This document shows, piece after piece, positions 16,301-24,864 of a stretch of 64,000 nucleotides of DNA. This DNA comes from CALBPI01 sp038524795 (lineage in GTDB: Bacteria > Pseudomonadota > Gammaproteobacteria > Steroidobacterales > Woeseiaceae): the NCBI GenBank assembly GCA_038524795.1, contig JBCBIJ010000005.1:124001-188000 (forward strand), written 5' to 3'. The position numbers and the translations under genes are program-made. Positions within the stretch are counted from its first letter, which is position 1. Every line of letters begins with the position of its first letter. The notes beneath the pieces were generated by a model. It searched no databases, was not told the origin of the DNA, and saw nothing but the letters and a program-made list of their open reading frames with translations.

Positions 16301-17761
16301 TCAGGGATTGGCGATGCGCAACGTGCGCCGCAGCTCGTCGCCGTCCTGCATGTCGTAACGCACGATGATCTCGTCGTTGCCGTCGCCGTCGAGGTCGGCG
16401 GCGAATACGTTGCTGCCGTTCTTGGGTGCACGAAGCTCCATGTCGGTGTTACGGCGTTCAAATCGACCATCGCCCAGATTGCGGCGCCAGCCGAGTTTGT
16501 CGCGGCCGCGCTTCAGGATCAGGTCCTGGCGGCCGTCGCCGTCGAGATCACCGAATTCGACGGTGGGAAATTCCACCTGGCCACTGCCAAAGTCGAAGCG
16601 CACCTTGGCACGGATTTCCGCCGAAGGCTCGGCTGCGATGACGCCCGCGTCGTCCGCCGTGTGCACGGCGATATCGAGCGTGACCGAGCGCGAGAACAGT
16701 GCGCCGATGATGGTGCGCACGCCGATGCGCACACCCGGGGAAACGATCGCAGCGCGGTCTTCTTCGAGCTGTACCTTCCTGATGTAGAACTGGTAACCCT
16801 TGCTCGAGATGACCGTGTCTGGCTCCGTGTCAAAGCTAAGGTCGGATCGGGCCAGGTGGATGCGGTAGGTGGTTTGCTTGTCGAAGACGCCCGTACTCTT
16901 GGTCTCGAGCGTGACGAGGTCGGGCAGATCGTCGCCATTGATGTCGGCGAGCAACTCGGGCTCGCGCAGTGTGACATCGCGTTGGTCGAGTTCGGGGTCG
17001 CCGTTGTAGAAGCGCTCGATGTCACGCTCGCTACTAAGCTCAAGGCCCAACGCCAGCGTTTGCGCCGCAACCGTGTCTTCGGCGCTGGTCAGGTCGAAGC
17101 GCAGCAAGTCGTCGCCGCGCACGGCAACGACAGCAGCCTGGGTCTCAAGGCGGGCTGGTGCGGTGCGCACGGGGCGGTAGTTCTGAGCCCGCTCGAAGCT
17201 TCTGCGGATGCTGGGCAAATCGAGCAACGTGACGTCCGCATACGCATCGCCGCCGATAACGGCAAGCTCATCGAAACCCTGGACGAGAATCTCGCTGTCG
17301 TTGTCGCCGTCGATGTCTTGTGCAATATCGAGCGACGAGGTGAGTGGCGCAAACGAACGTCCTCGGTAGAGGCTCTCGACGTTGGCGAGTGGCGTGTACG
17401 CGCCATCGAGCGTGTCGAGCCTTTCGACGCGGTCCGCGCAAAGCACGAAAAGCGCGTCGCCTGCGCCATTCGGACCGGCGTCGATGGCCACGGCGTCTTC
17501 GGGCAGGGCGCGTTCGATGATCGTCGTGCCGGAGTCGTCTGCCGTGAGGAAGGCGATGCGGGGCGTGCCCGAGTCATCGCGTCCGGCAAGCGCGAGAACC
17601 TCGCCACTCCGGTCTGCGAACTCGAGCGTGACCACACCGGTTTGTGGCAGGAACGACAGTTTGTGGGTGTCGTCGGCGCCCGCTATGGCGCAGCACAGCG
17701 AACCCACAACAGCGATTGACGCCCGGCGCCAGGAATGCGCGAGAAAGTGCATAGTGTTCAT
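16301..17761 (-). CDS. Secreted FG-GAP/VCBS repeat protein
   Basis: A 486-residue secreted protein with a signal peptide (cleavage near CAIAGADD). It is a likely beta-propeller carrying four Ca-binding type loops: DIDGDNDSE, DINGDDLPD, DLDGDGRQD and DLDGDGNDE. Such FG-GAP or integrin-like repeats bind calcium and mediate surface or matrix contacts. No enzymatic motif is seen. The start MNTMHFLAHS at 17761 is preferred over 17794 because the signal peptide follows directly. It lies 38 bases downstream of the CDF start on the same strand, and is separated by 72 bases from yhcB upstream. The specific role is unknown. Confidence 0.78.
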   Translation of the reverse strand: MNTMHFLAHSWRRASIAVVGSLCCAIAGADDTHKLSFLPQTGVVTLEFADRSGEVLALAGRDDSGTPRIAFLTADDSGTTIIERALPEDAVAIDAGPNGAGDALFVLCADRVERLDTLDGAYTPLANVESLYRGRSFAPLTSSLDIAQDIDGDNDSEILVQGFDELAVIGGDAYADVTLLDLPSIRRSFERAQNYRPVRTAPARLETQAAVVAVRGDDLLRFDLTSAEDTVAAQTLALGLELSSERDIERFYNGDPELDQRDVTLREPELLADINGDDLPDLVTLETKSTGVFDKQTTYRIHLARSDLSFDTEPDTVISSKGYQFYIRKVQLEEDRAAIVSPGVRIGVRTIIGALFSRSVTLDIAVHTADDAGVIAAEPSAEIRAKVRFDFGSGQVEFPTVEFGDLDGDGRQDLILKRGRDKLGWRRNLGDGRFERRNTDMELRAPKNGSNVFAADLDGDGNDEIIVRYDMQDGDELRRTLRIANP

Positions 17762-17833
17762 GGTTCGCCTTGCACCAAAACCCCCTGAGACCACACGGGT
17801 GCGCAGGGGTTCAGGTCGGTAGGTTTGGCAGGA

Positions 17834-18529
17834 TCAGGTAGCGCCGGCTTTGCGCAGTGTTTCGGGATCGGTCTTGGCTGCGTCGTCGCCCTCGGTGGCC
17901 TCAGACTCGGCATCAGGCTCCCCATCATCCTCGGCGCCTGCTTTAGTTTCCGCGTCCGCTTCAGGCTCGGGCTCAGTCTCAGCTACTGCTGTGTCGTCGT
18001 GAGCGTCGTCGTCGATGACTTCAATCTCGACTTCGACGTTGATGGCGTCTTGTACAGCTGCTGCATCGTCCGAGGTTGCGGCGTCAGTCAGGTCGGAAGC
18101 CTCTGCCGCTTCCGGCGCCTCCGGCTCGTCCGGGGCTTCCTGAGGGGCGGCTGCAACGGACTCAGCTGTGTCCCCGACGACGCCCTCTGCGGCAGCAGCG
18201 GCGCTTGCCACGCTCGTGGCCGCCACGCCTTCAATCGCCCGCAGGCTCGGGAACGCCAGGCGCGCCCGGTCTTCGTCGTTGCAGAGTGCGTCAGCGCCGC
18301 TGGCCATGTGTTCATAGAGATCGCGGTACTGACGGCCGATGTTGCGGAAGTGTTCAGCGGTTTCCCCGAAATGCTCAGTGACGTTGCGCCGGTAGTCTGA
18401 AAACTCCTCTTCGAGTGCCTCTGCACGCTTGGCTTCGCCGCTTGCGCCGCCGCGTCCGATGAAGAAACCCAACAAGCCGCCTGAGGCGAGACAAAACAGG
18501 GCAAGAACGATGGCCATCGTCGTGGACAT
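17834..18529 (-). CDS. YhcB/ZapG-like DUF1043 protein
   Basis: A 231-residue inner membrane protein with one N-terminal transmembrane helix (MAIVLALFCLASGGLLGFFIGR). The conserved cytoplasmic segment EEFSDYRRNVTEHFGETAEHFRNIGRQYRDLYEHMA defines DUF1043 (YhcB, ZapG), a coiled-coil family linked to cell division, envelope synthesis and cell shape. E. coli YhcB is about 130 residues. This one carries an additional 130-residue, very acidic and low-complexity tail rich in Glu, Ala and Asp (about 105-231), probably disordered. The ribosome site is GGAGATCTGCA. The acidic tail is the odd part and may be lineage specific. Confidence 0.88.
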   Translation of the reverse strand: MSTTMAIVLALFCLASGGLLGFFIGRGGASGEAKRAEALEEEFSDYRRNVTEHFGETAEHFRNIGRQYRDLYEHMASGADALCNDEDRARLAFPSLRAIEGVAATSVASAAAAAEGVVGDTAESVAAAPQEAPDEPEAPEAAEASDLTDAATSDDAAAVQDAINVEVEIEVIDDDAHDDTAVAETEPEPEADAETKAGAEDDGEPDAESEATEGDDAAKTDPETLRKAGAT

Positions 18530-18672
18530 TGCAGATCTCCATTGTCGGCGCGGTCCAGAAGCTCTAGTCGAGCATACCAGTTACCTTGGGTGTGCCAAGA
18601 GTGGAAAAAGTTTCACATCGCGCGGCATCGGTATGGTCTAGCATGACTGAATTCCAAGGCAGGAATCCAAGA

Positions 18673-19686
18673 ATGACTCAGCCTCTCATGAGAACCCGAT
18701 CGCGCCATCTCTTTACTGCTCTAGCGGCCAGCTTGGGCCTCGCCCTTGCGGGTTGTGGCGGCGGTGGCGGGAGCGGCAGCGCGCCGCCACCGACAGGTGG
18801 CGGAACGCCGCCACCGACAGGAACACGTTACGTGGATCGGGTGTTTACGGGCTTTGTCGAGACGCAGGCCGTCCAGTTCGGCGCCGGCGAGCGTGCGCAG
18901 ACGCTCGAGCCGCTATTTATGGATATTTACACGCCGGCCGACGACACGGAGACGAACCGCCCTGTGGTCTTGCTGGCCTTCGGTGGCGCCTTCGTTTCAG
19001 GCATGCGCAGCGACCTGCGTGACCTTGCGATCGATTTCGCGCTGCGCGGCTACGTGGCGGCCACGATTGACTACCGACTGTTGCAAACGCAGCCCGCCGA
19101 CGCCGATGGGGCCACCATTGCCATTCTGCAGCCGATACACGACCTCAAGGCCGCCGTGCGCTTCTTCCGGGAGGACGCGGCCACGGCGGACACCTACGGC
19201 ACCGATGGCGAGCACGTTTTCGCGGCCGGAGTTTCGGCGGGCGCTGTGCTGGCGCTCACCGCTGGCGTGCTCGACGAAGCCGACGCGCTGACGCCTGGCG
19301 TTGAAGCGTGGCTCGCAACGAATGGGGGGCTGGACGGCAACAGCTCGGCCAACGCCGGACAGTACTCGTCCGAGGTACAGGGGGTGCTGTCGGTATCGGG
19401 CGCGATCGGTGATTTGAGCTGGGTGGATGACAAGTCCGCACCCTTCTACGCGGCCCACGAAGAGTTTGACTCAGTCGTGCCTTGCGGCATGGGTACCGGT
19501 GATCTTGGTGGCTTTCCCATCACGGGTTTTGGATCTTGTGATGTCGTGCCCGCAGCGGATGCGGCCGGCGTTCAAAACGCGTTCTTTTTTGTCGCGGGCG
19601 CGACCACGCATGTGGGCTACAGCCCCGCCGACATCACGACGATTCTTAACGGCGGTGCTGCGTTGTTTGCATCGCTATTGCCTTAA
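18673..19686 (+). CDS. Lipoprotein carboxylesterase-like alpha/beta hydrolase
   Basis: A 337-residue lipoprotein with lipobox LALAGC (Cys at about residue 27) followed by a Gly, Ser and Pro-rich linker. The hydrolase domain shows the oxyanion segment LLAFGGAFVSG, YVAATIDYRL, the helix HDLKAAVRFFREDA and the nucleophile elbow AAGVSAGAVLAL. These are typical of carboxylesterase or hormone-sensitive-lipase-like enzymes. A C-terminal Asp/His pair is plausible (EEFDSVVPCG, ATTHVGYSP). It probably hydrolyses an ester or peptide-like substrate at the periplasmic face of a membrane; the substrate is unknown. Start 18673 follows GGCAGGAATCCAAGA. An in-frame ATG at 18643 is possible but would lengthen the signal sequence. 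Confidence 0.82.
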   Translation: MTQPLMRTRSRHLFTALAASLGLALAGCGGGGGSGSAPPPTGGGTPPPTGTRYVDRVFTGFVETQAVQFGAGERAQTLEPLFMDIYTPADDTETNRPVVLLAFGGAFVSGMRSDLRDLAIDFALRGYVAATIDYRLLQTQPADADGATIAILQPIHDLKAAVRFFREDAATADTYGTDGEHVFAAGVSAGAVLALTAGVLDEADALTPGVEAWLATNGGLDGNSSANAGQYSSEVQGVLSVSGAIGDLSWVDDKSAPFYAAHEEFDSVVPCGMGTGDLGGFPITGFGSCDVVPAADAAGVQNAFFFVAGATTHVGYSPADITTILNGGAALFASLLP

Positions 19687-19712
19687 GCGAAGCGCACCCG
19701 TTTCATCCCGGC

Positions 19713-19743
19713 AAAAAAAATCCCGCCTCAAAGGCGGGATTTT
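19713..19743 (-). terminator. Terminator of the tRNA operon (possibly bidirectional)
   Basis: A 12-bp stem with a three-base loop, its core TCCCGCCT (19717-19728 pairing with 19732-19743). On the minus strand it is followed by eight T residues (19720-19713), as expected just after tRNA-Glu. On the plus strand only four T follow, so it could also weakly terminate the esterase gene. Confidence 0.88.
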
Positions 19744-19748
19744 CAAGA

Positions 19749-19824
19749 TGGCGTCCCCTAGGGGATTCGAACCCCTGTTACCGCCGTGAAAGGGCGGTGT
19801 CCTAGGCCTCTAGACGAAGGGGAC
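19749..19824 (-). tRNA. tRNA-Glu (TTC)
   Basis: A 76-base tRNA with acceptor stem GTCCCCT/AGGGGAC, T-arm GGGGTTCGAATCCCC and anticodon loop CTTTCAC (anticodon TTC) on a CCGCC/GGCGG stem. The 3' CCA is encoded. It lies 31 bases downstream of tRNA-Ala on the same strand. Confidence 0.97.
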
Positions 19825-19855
19825 CCGGAACAGTGTCTCGGCTTGCCGGAGAATC

Positions 19856-19931
<76 letters not shown>

Positions 19932-19944
19932 GACAGAGCGCGGT

Positions 19945-19973
19945 AATGTAGTCGAGGGCACTGGGGCTGTCAA
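19945..19973 (-). promoter_or_regulatory. Promoter of the tRNA-Ala/tRNA-Glu operon
   Basis: On the minus strand a perfect -35 TTGACA (19973-19968) and a -10 TACATT (19950-19945) are 17 bases apart. A GC-rich stretch (ACCGCGC), resembling the discriminator of stringently controlled stable-RNA promoters, lies between the -10 and tRNA-Ala. Confidence 0.78.
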
Positions 19974-20059
19974 GCTGCTGAAACGCATCGCGGCCAGCCA
20001 CACGCGGGGCGCCAATTGTGTAGCATGAGCGGCCTTCGAAACGGACGGGACCGACCGAT

Positions 20060-20830
20060 ATGGAACAGCTTTTCGACATTTCTGGGAAGGTGGCGCTCGT
20101 GACCGGCGGGTCGCGCGGCATCGGTGAAATGATTGCCGAGGGCTTCGTTCGCAATGGCGTGCGGACCTACATCACGGCGCGAAAAGCGGAGGCCTGCGAC
20201 CAGACCGCGGACCGGCTGTCAGAGTACGGCGAGTGCATCTCGTTCCCGGCCGATTTGTCGACGGCGGAGGGCATTGGCTCGTTGGCCGCTGCCCTGCGCG
20301 AGCGCGAAAGCCAGCTCGATATTCTCGTCAACAATGCGGGCGCGACCTGGGGCGCGACGTTTGACGAGTTCCCGGAGGCGGGCTGGGACAAGATCATGGA
20401 CATCAACGTCAAGTCGCCGTTCTTCCTGACCCAGACGCTCATCGACCTGCTAGTTGCCGCGGGGTCTCACGAAGACCCCGCGCGGGTCATCAACATCGGC
20501 TCGATTGATGGCTTGCACGTCTCGCGTATGGAGACTTACTCCTATGCGGCGTCGAAGGCGGCGATCCTGCACCTGACGCGCATGATGGCCAAGAACCTCG
20601 TCAAGCGGCACATCACCGTCAACGCCGTGGCGCCGGGGCCCTTTGAGAGCAAGATGATGGCGCACACGCTGGCCACGATGGGCGAGCAGATTGTTGCCGA
20701 GGTGCCGCGCGGGCGGATCGGCAAGCCGGAGGATATGGCGGGGGCGGCAATTTACCTGGCATCGCAGGCAGGCGCGTACCTCAATGGCGCGGTGATCCCC
20801 GTCGACGGTGGCCTTGCGACCACCGTCTGA
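20060..20830 (+). CDS. Short-chain dehydrogenase/reductase, RhlG-like
   Basis: A 256-residue classical SDR with the NAD(P)-binding motif TGGSRGIG, NNAGATWG, an active-site serine in NIGSIDG and the catalytic YAASK. An Arg (TARK) after strand 2 favours NADPH. The closest remembered relatives are RhlG/FabG-like 3-ketoacyl reductases that end in PVDGG. It probably reduces a keto or ketoacyl substrate in the cytoplasm. It is alone in its direction, between the tRNA operon and the convergent bfr gene (15-base gap). The specific substrate is unknown. Confidence 0.9.
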   Translation: MEQLFDISGKVALVTGGSRGIGEMIAEGFVRNGVRTYITARKAEACDQTADRLSEYGECISFPADLSTAEGIGSLAAALRERESQLDILVNNAGATWGATFDEFPEAGWDKIMDINVKSPFFLTQTLIDLLVAAGSHEDPARVINIGSIDGLHVSRMETYSYAASKAAILHLTRMMAKNLVKRHITVNAVAPGPFESKMMAHTLATMGEQIVAEVPRGRIGKPEDMAGAAIYLASQAGAYLNGAVIPVDGGLATTV

Positions 20831-20845
20831 CGGGCGCAGCCGGGC

Positions 20846-21325
20846 TTATTCGCCGGCAGCTTTAGACTGCAGCTGGCAGTAGTTTTCGATCCCCATCTTC
20901 TCGACGAGGCTCTGCTGGGTTTCGATCCAGTCCACGTGTTCTTCTTCGGACGCGAGAATGCTGTCGAGCATCTGGCGTGAAACGTAGTCGTTGATGGACT
21001 CCGCGTGGGCAATGGCCTCACGCAGGTCTGGAATCGCGATCATCTCAATCTTCATATCGCAGGCGAGGATTTCCTCGACGTTCTCACCGATGTGCAGCCG
21101 TCCGAGGTCCTGCAGGTTGGGCAGGCCGTCCAGGAACAGGATGCGCTCGATGAGCTTATCGGCGTGGTTCATCTCGTCGATCGACTCCGAGTACTCGTAA
21201 TCGCCGAGCTTGTGCAGTCCCCAGTCCTTGAGCATGCGGGAATGCAGGAAGTACTGATTGATCGCGGTCAGTTCGTTCTTGAGAATCTTGTTCAGGTGCG
21301 CGATGAGTGTCTTGTCGCCTTTCAT
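20846..21325 (-). CDS. bfr: Bacterioferritin
   Basis: A 159-residue bacterioferritin forming a 24-mer that oxidises and stores iron and binds heme between subunits. The hallmark N-terminus MKGDKTLIAHLNKILKNELT is present. So are the ferroxidase ligands in ESIDEMNHADK (Glu51, His54), the heme ligand Met52 in the same motif, and the C-terminal ligands in ASEEEHVDW. The length matches the family. It lies 165 bases from bfd, which encodes the ferredoxin that releases its iron. Upstream are a plausible promoter and a Fur-like sequence located above the -35, compatible with activation rather than repression (inference). Confidence 0.96.
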   Translation of the reverse strand: MKGDKTLIAHLNKILKNELTAINQYFLHSRMLKDWGLHKLGDYEYSESIDEMNHADKLIERILFLDGLPNLQDLGRLHIGENVEEILACDMKIEMIAIPDLREAIAHAESINDYVSRQMLDSILASEEEHVDWIETQQSLVEKMGIENYCQLQSKAAGE

Positions 21326-21388
21326 TGGGGGCCTCTACGGTCGTCCAGGACAGGGTGGAACGCCGGCAAAACCGGCGCGAAGACCGCG

Positions 21389-21449
21389 ATAATAGGCACT
21401 CGCACGGACATTGCAAGTCCGTGTTTTTAAACGAAAATGATTCTTGTTA
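21389..21449 (-). promoter_or_regulatory. Putative bfr promoter with upstream Fur-like element
   Basis: On the minus strand TTGCAA (21416-21411) and TATTAT (21394-21389) are 16 bases apart. A partial Fur-like box (AAGAATCATTTTCG, near 21434-21447) lies upstream of the -35. In the transcript a CGCCGG-CAAAA-CCGGCG hairpin (21361-21377) precedes the bfr start. Confidence 0.45.
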
Positions 21450-21490
21450 GCGCCGCGTTTCGCGTTTGCGCGCGGGCGTTTATACGCGGC

Positions 21491-21706
21491 CTAGACAGCC
21501 TGCGTTGCGGGGCGATAAATCTGCGGGCTGGGTAGCGCGCGGTTGGCCTTACGCTCAGCCAGGATTTCTTCTGCCGTCGTCATGCAGCTGCCACAGCAGC
21601 TCGCCACACCCAGGGTGTCGCGCAGTCCCTCGACGCTATCGATGCCCGCGTCAACAGCGCGCTCGATCTGGCGGTCGGTAATGGCTTGGCAGATACAGAC
21701 GTACAT
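21491..21706 (-). CDS. bfd: Bacterioferritin-associated ferredoxin
   Basis: A 71-residue [2Fe-2S] protein that binds bacterioferritin and donates electrons to mobilise stored iron under iron shortage. The BFD fold cysteines are all present: Cys4 and Cys6 in VCICQ, and Cys38 and Cys41 in CCGSC. The start MYVCICQA at 21706 is typical for the family; the longer frame to 21727 adds an atypical leader. The gene is downstream of a promoter whose -35 and spacer are covered by a Fur-like box, so it should be repressed when iron is plentiful. Confidence 0.94.
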   Translation of the reverse strand: MYVCICQAITDRQIERAVDAGIDSVEGLRDTLGVASCCGSCMTTAEEILAERKANRALPSPQIYRPATQAV

Positions 21707-21715
21707 GATGGTTCT

Positions 21716-21745
21716 ATCTAAATGCAAATGAGAATGATTGTCAAT
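21716..21745 (-). promoter_or_regulatory. bfd promoter overlapped by Fur box
   Basis: On the minus strand a perfect -35 TTGACA (21744-21739) is 17 bases from a weak -10 TTAGAT (21721-21716). The sequence AATGAGAATGATTGTCAAT (21727-21745 on plus) resembles the 19-bp Fur consensus and covers the -35 and spacer, the usual repressor position. Confidence 0.68.
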
Positions 21746-21933
21746 ACCGTTCTCATCGAATTGCGGGTGGCATCACGGATGTAACCGGGGGAGGGCGAAC
21801 GTGGGGGCGCGGTCGCGACACGGGAAACCTGCCAAGGAGTCGCTGCGGTGTCGTTGGTCCCGGCCTCACCCAAAGGAAGAACCAACAACGGAACGTGCGC
21901 GAACCGTGCCGCGACTGCGCTTCCACACACCAA

Positions 21934-21963
21934 ATACTACGCGAAATGAGAATCATTCTCAAT
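21934..21963 (-). promoter_or_regulatory. Second Fur-box promoter without an obvious gene
   Basis: TGAGAATCATTCTCA at 21947-21961 is a perfect 7-1-7 palindrome and a strong Fur core. It sits exactly in the 17-base spacer and -35 of a minus-strand promoter, TTGAGA (21962-21957) and TAGTAT (21939-21934). Transcription would run leftwards into the gap before bfd. Confidence 0.6.
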
Positions 21964-22109
21964 AGCATTGGGCAATAAATTCGAGTTTTTCGATGGGGTA
22001 ATTCGGTCACATCACTGGCTGTGATGGCGGTTCTGACTTGGACCCACGGACGTGGCACACTCGCGAGGCGTGGCAGGGGGCCGCCGCGTAATCTCTGAAC
22101 AGGACATTC

Positions 22110-23492
22110 ATGGCAGACGACAAACCGATCCTGCTGATCGTTGAGGACGACCCGGGGCTGCAGAGCCAGCTCAAGTGGGTATTAGAGGACTACCAGATCG
22201 TTCAGGCCACAACGCGTACCGAGGCGCTGGATGCCATCCGCCGCCACGAACCCGCCGTTGTGCTCCAGGACCTGGGCTTGCCACCGGACGCGGAGGGCGT
22301 CACGGAGGGCCTCGCCTGTGTCGAGGAGACGCTGGCCATCGCACCCCACACGAAGGTCATTGTCGTGACGGGTCATGGCGACAAGGACAACGCGCTGCGC
22401 GCCGTTGCGGCAGGCGCCTATGACTTCTACCAGAAGCCCGTCGACACCGATGTGCTCAACCTGCTCGTCGACCGTGCGGCGACGCTCGCCGCGCTCGAGG
22501 CCGAGAACCGCCGCCTGGCAGCGTTGAGTGGTCACTCACCGCTCGATGGCATCGTGGCCGTGAGCCCGGCGATGCTCAAGGTCTGCCGCATGATCGAAAA
22601 GGTCGCGCCAACGGACGTGACGACCCTGCTGCTCGGCGAGTCCGGCACGGGCAAGGAGCTGCTGTCGCGCGCACTGCACGACCTGAGTCCGCGCAAGGAC
22701 AATGCCTTCGTGGCCATCAACTGTGCGGCAATCCCTGAAAACCTGCTTGAGTCAGAGTTGTTCGGCTTTGAGAAGGGCGCGTTCACGGGTGCCAACAAGA
22801 CCACGCCGGGCAAGGTTGAGGTTGCGAACGGCGGCACGCTGTTCCTCGACGAAATCGGTGACATGCCGCTGCCGCTGCAGGCCAAGCTGCTCCGCTTCCT
22901 GCAGGAGCGTGTGGTGGAACGGATCGGTGGTCGCGTCGAGATCCCGGTAGACGTACGCGTGGTGTGCGCAACCAACCAGAACCTGCAGAATTTGATCTCT
23001 GAGGGTGGTTTCCGCGAAGACCTCTACTACCGTATCTGCGAAATCGAGATCGACATCCCGCCGCTGCGCGATAGGGAGAATGGCGTGCTGATGCTGGCGC
23101 GCTCGCTGCTCGACAAGTATGCGAAGAAGCAGGGCAAGCCGCTGCGCGGCTTCAGCGACGACGCCCAGCGCTCGATGCTCGCACACCGCTGGCCCGGCAA
23201 CGTGCGCGAGCTTGAAAACAAGATCAAAGGCGCAGTGATCATGGCCGAGGGGCGGCAGGTGACGTCCGAAGATCTTGGTCTGGCCGACAGCGAGTCGGTG
23301 CCGTCACTCAATCTGCGTGAGGTGCGCGACGCTGCCGAGCGCAACGCGGTACGCCAGGCCATGGTGCAGACGGCCGGGAACATCTCGCGTGCAGCAGCGG
23401 CGCTCGGCGTGAGTCGCCCGACGCTCTATGACTTGCTCGAGCGTCACGGTATCGAATCTGCGGAGTTCTCCAGGGCCGCGAACGCGGACTGA
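22110..23492 (+). CDS. prsR: PEP-CTERM-type sigma-54 response regulator PrsR
   Basis: A 460-residue sigma-54-dependent response regulator. The receiver domain (1-125) has the acidic pair Asp13/Asp14, phosphoacceptor Asp54 in VVLQDLGLPPDAEG and Lys in QKPVD. It continues into an AAA+ domain with Walker A GESGTGKE, the sigma-54 contact loop GAFTGA and Walker B GGTLFLDEIGDM, and ends in a Fis-type HTH (NISRAAAALGVSRPTLYDLLERHGI). The phrases KPILLIVEDDPGLQSQLKW and LDLGLPPD-like are characteristic of PrsR, which controls PEP-CTERM/exosortase and exopolysaccharide genes together with kinase PrsK. No prsK, exosortase or PEP-CTERM protein is in this window. It is convergent with glrR at 10 bases. 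Confidence 0.88.
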   Translation: MADDKPILLIVEDDPGLQSQLKWVLEDYQIVQATTRTEALDAIRRHEPAVVLQDLGLPPDAEGVTEGLACVEETLAIAPHTKVIVVTGHGDKDNALRAVAAGAYDFYQKPVDTDVLNLLVDRAATLAALEAENRRLAALSGHSPLDGIVAVSPAMLKVCRMIEKVAPTDVTTLLLGESGTGKELLSRALHDLSPRKDNAFVAINCAAIPENLLESELFGFEKGAFTGANKTTPGKVEVANGGTLFLDEIGDMPLPLQAKLLRFLQERVVERIGGRVEIPVDVRVVCATNQNLQNLISEGGFREDLYYRICEIEIDIPPLRDRENGVLMLARSLLDKYAKKQGKPLRGFSDDAQRSMLAHRWPGNVRELENKIKGAVIMAEGRQVTSEDLGLADSESVPSLNLREVRDAAERNAVRQAMVQTAGNISRAAAALGVSRPTLYDLLERHGIESAEFSRAANAD

Positions 23493-23502
23493 ATCGACGT
23501 GA

Positions 23503-24864
23503 CTACGCTTCCTTGAACGTGTCGGGGTTCAGGTCGTGGCGCGCCAGCAGCTTATAGAAGTCCGTGCGGTTGCGTTTGGCCAGCCGCGCAGCTTGGCTCA
23601 CATTGCCGCCAGTGATCTGCAGGATTTGTGAGAGGTAATTGCGCGTGAATTCGTCGCGCGCCTCCGAGAAGGACGGCAGCTTGTCGCCGTGTGCACCCAG
23701 CGCGCTGCGGACGAGCTCCGCAGAGATCACCGGCGAGTTCGAGAGCGCGACGTTCTGCCGCACCACGTTGTAGAGCTGGCGGATATTGCCCGGCCATTCG
23801 GCCATGACCAGCAGCTCGAGCGCCTCGGGTGCGTATACCTTGCGCTCCGCATCGCCCTGGTCGGTGAGCTGGCGCAGGAAATGCGAGACCAGCAGCGGAA
23901 TGTCCTCGCGGCGCCCGTCCAGCGGCGGCATTTCGATGTTGACGACATTCAGCCGGTAGTACAGGTCTTCCCGGAACTGGCCCGAGGCCATCATCTCGCG
24001 GAGGTCGCGGTGCGTGGCTGACAGCGTGCGCACGTCAACGGTCACCGACACCGTGCTGCCGACCGGCCGCACCTGGTTCTCCTGAAGCACACGCAGCAGC
24101 TTGACCTGCAGGCGCATGGGCATGTCGCCGATCTCATCAAGCAGCAGGGTGCCGCCGTCGGCGGCCTGGAACAGGCCCTTGTGGGCTGTCGTTGCCCCCG
24201 TGAAGGCGCCCTTGGCGTGGCCAAACAGTTCCGACTCGAGCAAGTTCTCGGCCATGGCCGAGCAGTTGATGGCGACGAACGGTTTGTCAGCACGTTTGCT
24301 CGCACGGTGCACAGCTCGCGCCAGCAACTCCTTGCCTGTGCCCGACTCACCTGTAATGAGTACGCGCGCGTCCGTGTCCGCCACCATACGGGCCTGGTTC
24401 AGTCGGTCGCGCATCGTGGCATTGCGCGTGATGATCTCGCTGGCCCAGTCTTCCGTGCTGGCCGAGGTGCCCGAGTTTTTGAGCGCCTTCTCCACGTTGG
24501 CCAGCAGCTCTTCTTTTTCGATGGGCTTGGTCAGGAATCCGAAGGCGCCACTCTTCGTTGCCTCGACGGCGTCGGGGATCGTGCCGTGCGCTGTCATGAT
24601 AAGCACGTTGAGCCCGGGTGTGCGGCTCTGCAGTTCCTGTAACAGACCGATGCCGTCCATCTTGTCCATGCGCAGGTCAGAGATCACGAGGTCGGGCTGG
24701 AAGCGGCCCAGCACGGCCAGTGCAGCCACGGCGCTTTCAACGGCCTCAACCGTGTAATTCTCGGCACGCAGACGAATGCTCAGCAGGCGCAGCAGGCCCG
24801 GATCATCGTCCACAAGCAGAATGCGGCCGCGCATCTTGCGGCCCCTGACGGTGCGTTCACTCAT
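23503..24864 (-). CDS. glrR: GlrR/QseF-like sigma-54 response regulator
   Basis: A 453-residue NtrC-type regulator with a receiver domain (Asp63 in VISDLRMDKMDG), AAA+ ATPase (Walker A GESGTGKE, GAFTGA, GGTLLLDEIGDM) and a short Fis-like C-terminus (NVSQAARLAKRNRTDFYKLLARH). The phrases VLLVDDDPGLL-like, ATHRDLREMMASGQFREDLYYRLNVVNI and KRNRTDFYKLL are characteristic of GlrR/QseF. In enterobacteria GlrR drives glmY-type sRNA and rpoE promoters for envelope homeostasis. The start MSERTV at 24864 overlaps the end of the lipoprotein gene by 8 bases, so the three genes are translationally linked. Its cognate kinase is the gene at 25488. Confidence 0.9.
   Translation of the reverse strand: MSERTVRGRKMRGRILLVDDDPGLLRLLSIRLRAENYTVEAVESAVAALAVLGRFQPDLVISDLRMDKMDGIGLLQELQSRTPGLNVLIMTAHGTIPDAVEATKSGAFGFLTKPIEKEELLANVEKALKNSGTSASTEDWASEIITRNATMRDRLNQARMVADTDARVLITGESGTGKELLARAVHRASKRADKPFVAINCSAMAENLLESELFGHAKGAFTGATTAHKGLFQAADGGTLLLDEIGDMPMRLQVKLLRVLQENQVRPVGSTVSVTVDVRTLSATHRDLREMMASGQFREDLYYRLNVVNIEMPPLDGRREDIPLLVSHFLRQLTDQGDAERKVYAPEALELLVMAEWPGNIRQLYNVVRQNVALSNSPVISAELVRSALGAHGDKLPSFSEARDEFTRNYLSQILQITGGNVSQAARLAKRNRTDFYKLLARHDLNPDTFKEA

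Larger units (their letters stand above)
21707..22109. other. 403-base intergenic region between bfd and prsR
   Basis: No convincing protein-coding gene was seen. The region holds the bfd promoter at its left end and a second Fur-box promoter at 21934-21963 that points towards bfd. The roughly 190 bases between them can form a 9-bp stem in the leftward transcript (GTTGTTGGT pairing with ACCAACGAC). They could be a long leader of bfd or a small RNA. The remaining bases (21964-22109) are the unremarkable leader of prsR. Confidence 0.6.

Noticed and set aside
21718..21933. 71-codon open frame on the minus strand before bfd
   Set aside because: It has no recognisable product, a TTG start and codon use unlike neighbours. 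It lies in the transcribed region of the second Fur promoter, so a non-coding RNA or leader is as likely.
22110..23492. Search for PEP-CTERM proteins and exosortase that PrsR would regulate
   Set aside because: No C-terminal PEP motif plus membrane anchor and no exosortase gene were seen in any predicted protein of the window.
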